Shown here: one piece after another, positions 13,945 through 16,086 of the stretch
Layout: each line of letters starts with the position of its first letter
Numbering within the stretch: position 1 is the first letter of the stretch
NCBI GenBank assembly: GCA_021817025.1
Contig: JAKAWF010000055.1
Location: 1-16,086 of the forward strand
Direction of reading: 5' to 3'
Source of the DNA: a bacterium
Lineage (GTDB): Bacteria; Chloroflexota; Dormibacteria; UBA8260; Bog-877
Length of the DNA stretch: 16,086 nt
Program-made: the position numbers and the translations under genes
Notes under the pieces: generated by a model
What the model was told of the DNA's origin: nothing
Database searches by the model: none
Seen by the model: only the letters and a program-made list of their open reading frames with translations

Positions 13945-15911
13945 CCCGGCCGGTGGGTCTGGGGCTGGCCTCCCATGGCGACGTCCGGGACACGGTCCGC
14001 CATGCCGAGCGGGCCGGCAGCGCGGGCCTGGACTCGGTTTGGTTCCACGAGACCTACTTCGAGCGGGACGGGGTGACCTACACGACCGCCGTGGCCGCCG
14101 CCGTGCCCGGCATCCGGGTGGCGCTGGGGGCGATCAACCCGAATACCCGCCATCCGGTCCTCATCGCCATGACCGTGAGCGCGCTGGACGACCTGGCTCC
14201 GGGCCGGATCATGCTGGCCTTGGGTTCGGCCCTGCCGCTTCGCCTCCGCCAGATGGGCTACGACTACGATCCTGACCTGGCCACGGCCAAGGTGGAGACC
14301 ACCATCTACGAACTGCGCAAGCTCTGGTCCGGCGAGCGCCTGCCCACCGGCCCGGGACTGCCTGAGATCGAGCCCATGTTCCCGCCCCTGCACCAGGTCC
14401 CGGTCTGGGTCGCCGGCTACCGGCGCGGCTTTCACGAGCTGGCGGGGCGCAGCGCGGACGGCTTCCTCGCCCGCCCGGCGGAGTCGCTGCCGGCGCTCCA
14501 GCTGGCGGTGCGCCGGATCGAGGCGGCGGAGCTGTTGGCTGGCCGGCCAAGAGGGTCGGTGGAGGTTGGCGGCTACCTTCTGGCCCTGGCCGACTCCAGC
14601 CGCCGCGCCGCTCTCGACCGGGCCAAGCGGGAGCCCTTCGTGATCTACATGCTCTCGGTCCAGTCCGACTTCGCGATGCGCAGAGCGGGCCTGGACCCGG
14701 CTCTGCGCCAGGCGGTCGCGGCCGCTTGGCGGGCGGAGGACTACCACGGGGCGGCCCGCATCATTCCGGACGAATTGGTCGACGCCTTCCTGCTGTGCGG
14801 CACCCGAGAGGAGATCGCGGCCGGGGCCCAGCGCTTCCGCGAGGCGGGTATGACCCTGCCCATCCTGCAACCGGTGCTGCAGGAGGATGAGCAGGTGGAG
14901 GCGGTGGTGGACGCCGCCGTCCTCTACGGATCAGCCCGCGACGTCGTGGCCGGCACCGCCGCCACCTCCCGGCGCGCCGCGGTCAGCAGCGGGACCGGGG
15001 TCGGCCTGAGCCGGCGGGCCCGGGGCTGGCTGGAGATCCTGCGTCCCTTCAGCCTGACGGCCTCCGCGATCCCGGTGGCGGCGGCGGGAGGCCTGGCTCT
15101 GGCCGACCACGCGATGAACTGGCCCCTCTTCTTGGCGGCCTTCGTGGGTGGGGTGCTGCTGCAAGTGGGCACCAACGTGATCAACGAGATCTACGACGTC
15201 CGCAAGGGGATCGACGCCATCACCTCTCCCCGGGCCAGCCTGGCTCTGGTGACGGGCCGGGTCAGCGAGAGGGCGGCCTTCGCGCTGGCGGGACTTGCCT
15301 TTCTGCTGGCGACCGGGATCGGGATCTGGCTGATCACCGTGCGGGGCTGGGAGCTGGCCCTCCTCGGCATCATCGGGCTGGTGGGTGGTTGGGGCTACAC
15401 CGCCCCCCCGCTCCAGTACAAGTACCGGGCGGTGGGCCTGCCGCTGGTCTTCCTGCTGATGGGCCCGCTGATGGTGTTGGGGGGCTACTACACAGTCACC
15501 GGCAGCTGGTCTTTGACCGCGGCCGTGGTCAGCATCCCAATCGGCCTGCTGGTGACGGCGATCCTCCATGGCAACGAGTGGCGCGACATCGGCGAGGACG
15601 CTCGGGCGGGGATCAGCACCGTCTCGATCCGGGCCGGCCGGCAGGCTGCCCACGCCCTCTACGTCTTCTTGCTGGTGGGCGCCTACGTCGCCCTGGCGGT
15701 GGCGGTCGCGGTGGGCGCCCTGCCCCGGCTCAGCCTGCTGGCGTTCCTCTCCCTGCCGCTCTTCGTCCGGGCCATGCGCTCCTCCGAGCTGGGGGCGGCC
15801 GGCCAGCAGCGCGCCATCTCCATGATCGATCTGCAGACGGCCCAGCTCCACATGACCTTCGGGCTGCTGCTGGTGGCGGGACTGGCGGCGACCGCGCTCT
15901 GGAACCCGTGA
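13932..15911 (+). CDS. Fusion of luciferase-like (F420-type) oxidoreductase and UbiA/MenA-like prenyltransferase
   Basis: A 659-aa two-domain protein in a single frame. Residues 1 to about 335 form a luciferase-like TIM barrel: VGLGLASHGDVRDTVRHAE, GLDSVWFHETYF, VALGAINPNTRHPVLIAM, LDDLAPGRIMLALGSA and the closing VDAFLLCGTREEIAAGAQRF. This matches F420-dependent members of the methylene-tetrahydromethanopterin reductase type, though FMN use is not excluded. A linker rich in Ala, Ser, Gly and Arg (about 340-365) leads to a UbiA prenyltransferase (about 366-659). That domain has roughly eight or nine hydrophobic helices, first Asp motif NVINEIYDVRKGID (Asn415, Asp422, Asp428) and second motif NEWRDIGED (Asp552, Asp556), closest in style to MenA, which prenylates dihydroxynaphthoate in menaquinone synthesis. 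The barrel should be cytosolic, tethered to the membrane. The GTG start follows a weak GGGGGCGG; GTG 13953 is an alternative. Confidence 0.9.
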   Translation: MPSLARPVGLGLASHGDVRDTVRHAERAGSAGLDSVWFHETYFERDGVTYTTAVAAAVPGIRVALGAINPNTRHPVLIAMTVSALDDLAPGRIMLALGSALPLRLRQMGYDYDPDLATAKVETTIYELRKLWSGERLPTGPGLPEIEPMFPPLHQVPVWVAGYRRGFHELAGRSADGFLARPAESLPALQLAVRRIEAAELLAGRPRGSVEVGGYLLALADSSRRAALDRAKREPFVIYMLSVQSDFAMRRAGLDPALRQAVAAAWRAEDYHGAARIIPDELVDAFLLCGTREEIAAGAQRFREAGMTLPILQPVLQEDEQVEAVVDAAVLYGSARDVVAGTAATSRRAAVSSGTGVGLSRRARGWLEILRPFSLTASAIPVAAAGGLALADHAMNWPLFLAAFVGGVLLQVGTNVINEIYDVRKGIDAITSPRASLALVTGRVSERAAFALAGLAFLLATGIGIWLITVRGWELALLGIIGLVGGWGYTAPPLQYKYRAVGLPLVFLLMGPLMVLGGYYTVTGSWSLTAAVVSIPIGLLVTAILHGNEWRDIGEDARAGISTVSIRAGRQAAHALYVFLLVGAYVALAVAVAVGALPRLSLLAFLSLPLFVRAMRSSELGAAGQQRAISMIDLQTAQLHMTFGLLLVAGLAATALWNP

Positions 15912-16086
15912 GTTCGCCGCCGACCCGGATGGGCGTGCCCGCCCCAGCTCAGCGGCAGCCGGGCCAGCCAGCCGTGGGCGCCGGGGGTCGAATGGATAAG
16001 GGTGTGGCTCTTCTGGAGGGACGGCCTTCGAGTTCCGGAGGCAGCCTGAAGGGTGGCCGCGGCGCCATCCACGACGCCAGTGGGGC
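15908..16086 (+). CDS. Possible start of a downstream gene, cut by the window edge
   Basis: A GTG at 15908 overlaps the stop of the fusion gene as GTGA, and the frame stays open for 59 codons to the right edge. An internal ATG at 15991 behind GGGGGT is an alternative start. The predicted peptide is rich in Gly, Pro, Ser and Ala and matches no family I recognise. The overlap geometry argues for a coupled gene; the weak protein-like character argues against. High GC makes chance open frames common. Confidence 0.22.
   Translation, partial: MSSPPTRMGVPAPAQRQPGQPAVGAGGRMDKGVALLEGRPSSSGGSLKGGRGAIHDASG

Noticed and set aside
1..16086. tRNA, rRNA, CRISPR arrays, toxin-antitoxin or defence genes
   Set aside because: No tRNA-like TPsiC arm, no regularly spaced repeats and no defence-type domains were seen on either strand by eye.

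Overview
The window is a very GC-rich bacterial chromosomal segment dominated by a compact pyrimidine (UMP) biosynthesis operon on the minus strand. Reading in transcription order (high to low coordinates) it is pyrB, pyrR, pyrC, a single-ORF carA-carB fusion, pyrK and pyrD. The cistrons are joined by 4-nt GTGA/ATGA overlaps or a short overlap, with a 10-nt gap only before pyrD. Together they take bicarbonate, glutamine and aspartate to orotate: carbamoyl phosphate (CarAB), carbamoyl aspartate (PyrB), dihydroorotate (PyrC), orotate (PyrD with its NAD-linked partner PyrK). The genes for the last two steps (pyrE, pyrF) and a uracil permease are not in the window.

The pyrB leader (about 10066-10180) carries a -10 hexamer, a hairpin that matches the PyrR-binding consensus closely, and a segment complementary to that hairpin's loop just before the Shine-Dalgarno sequence. 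This suggests UMP/PyrR feedback acting on translation initiation rather than on a classical terminator.

Downstream of pyrD lie a small DUF202 membrane protein and, at the left edge, a decayed N-terminal fragment of a tyrosine-recombinase (phage integrase) gene, so an old mobile-element insertion borders the operon. Divergent from pyrB is a peptidase S51 (dipeptidase E-like) gene on the plus strand with a probable leaderless start. It converges with and overlaps a 640-aa radical SAM protein with an N-terminal cobalamin-binding-type domain. About 530 bp with no convincing gene follows; it holds a 14-bp perfect inverted repeat and a second 10-bp hairpin. Then come a SHOCT-domain membrane peptide and a 659-aa fusion of a luciferase-like (F420-type) oxidoreductase domain to a UbiA/MenA-like prenyltransferase. 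A possible further gene begins in a GTGA overlap and runs off the right edge.

Taxonomy is inference. High GC, leaderless-looking starts and an F420-type luciferase-like domain fit a Terrabacteria lineage. A class 1B PyrD/PyrK pair is not typical of most Actinomycetota and leans towards Chloroflexota or a related candidate phylum such as Dormibacterota. The most unusual items are the luciferase-like/UbiA fusion, the bacterial CarA-CarB fusion, the predicted PyrR switch and the hairpin-rich intergenic region.
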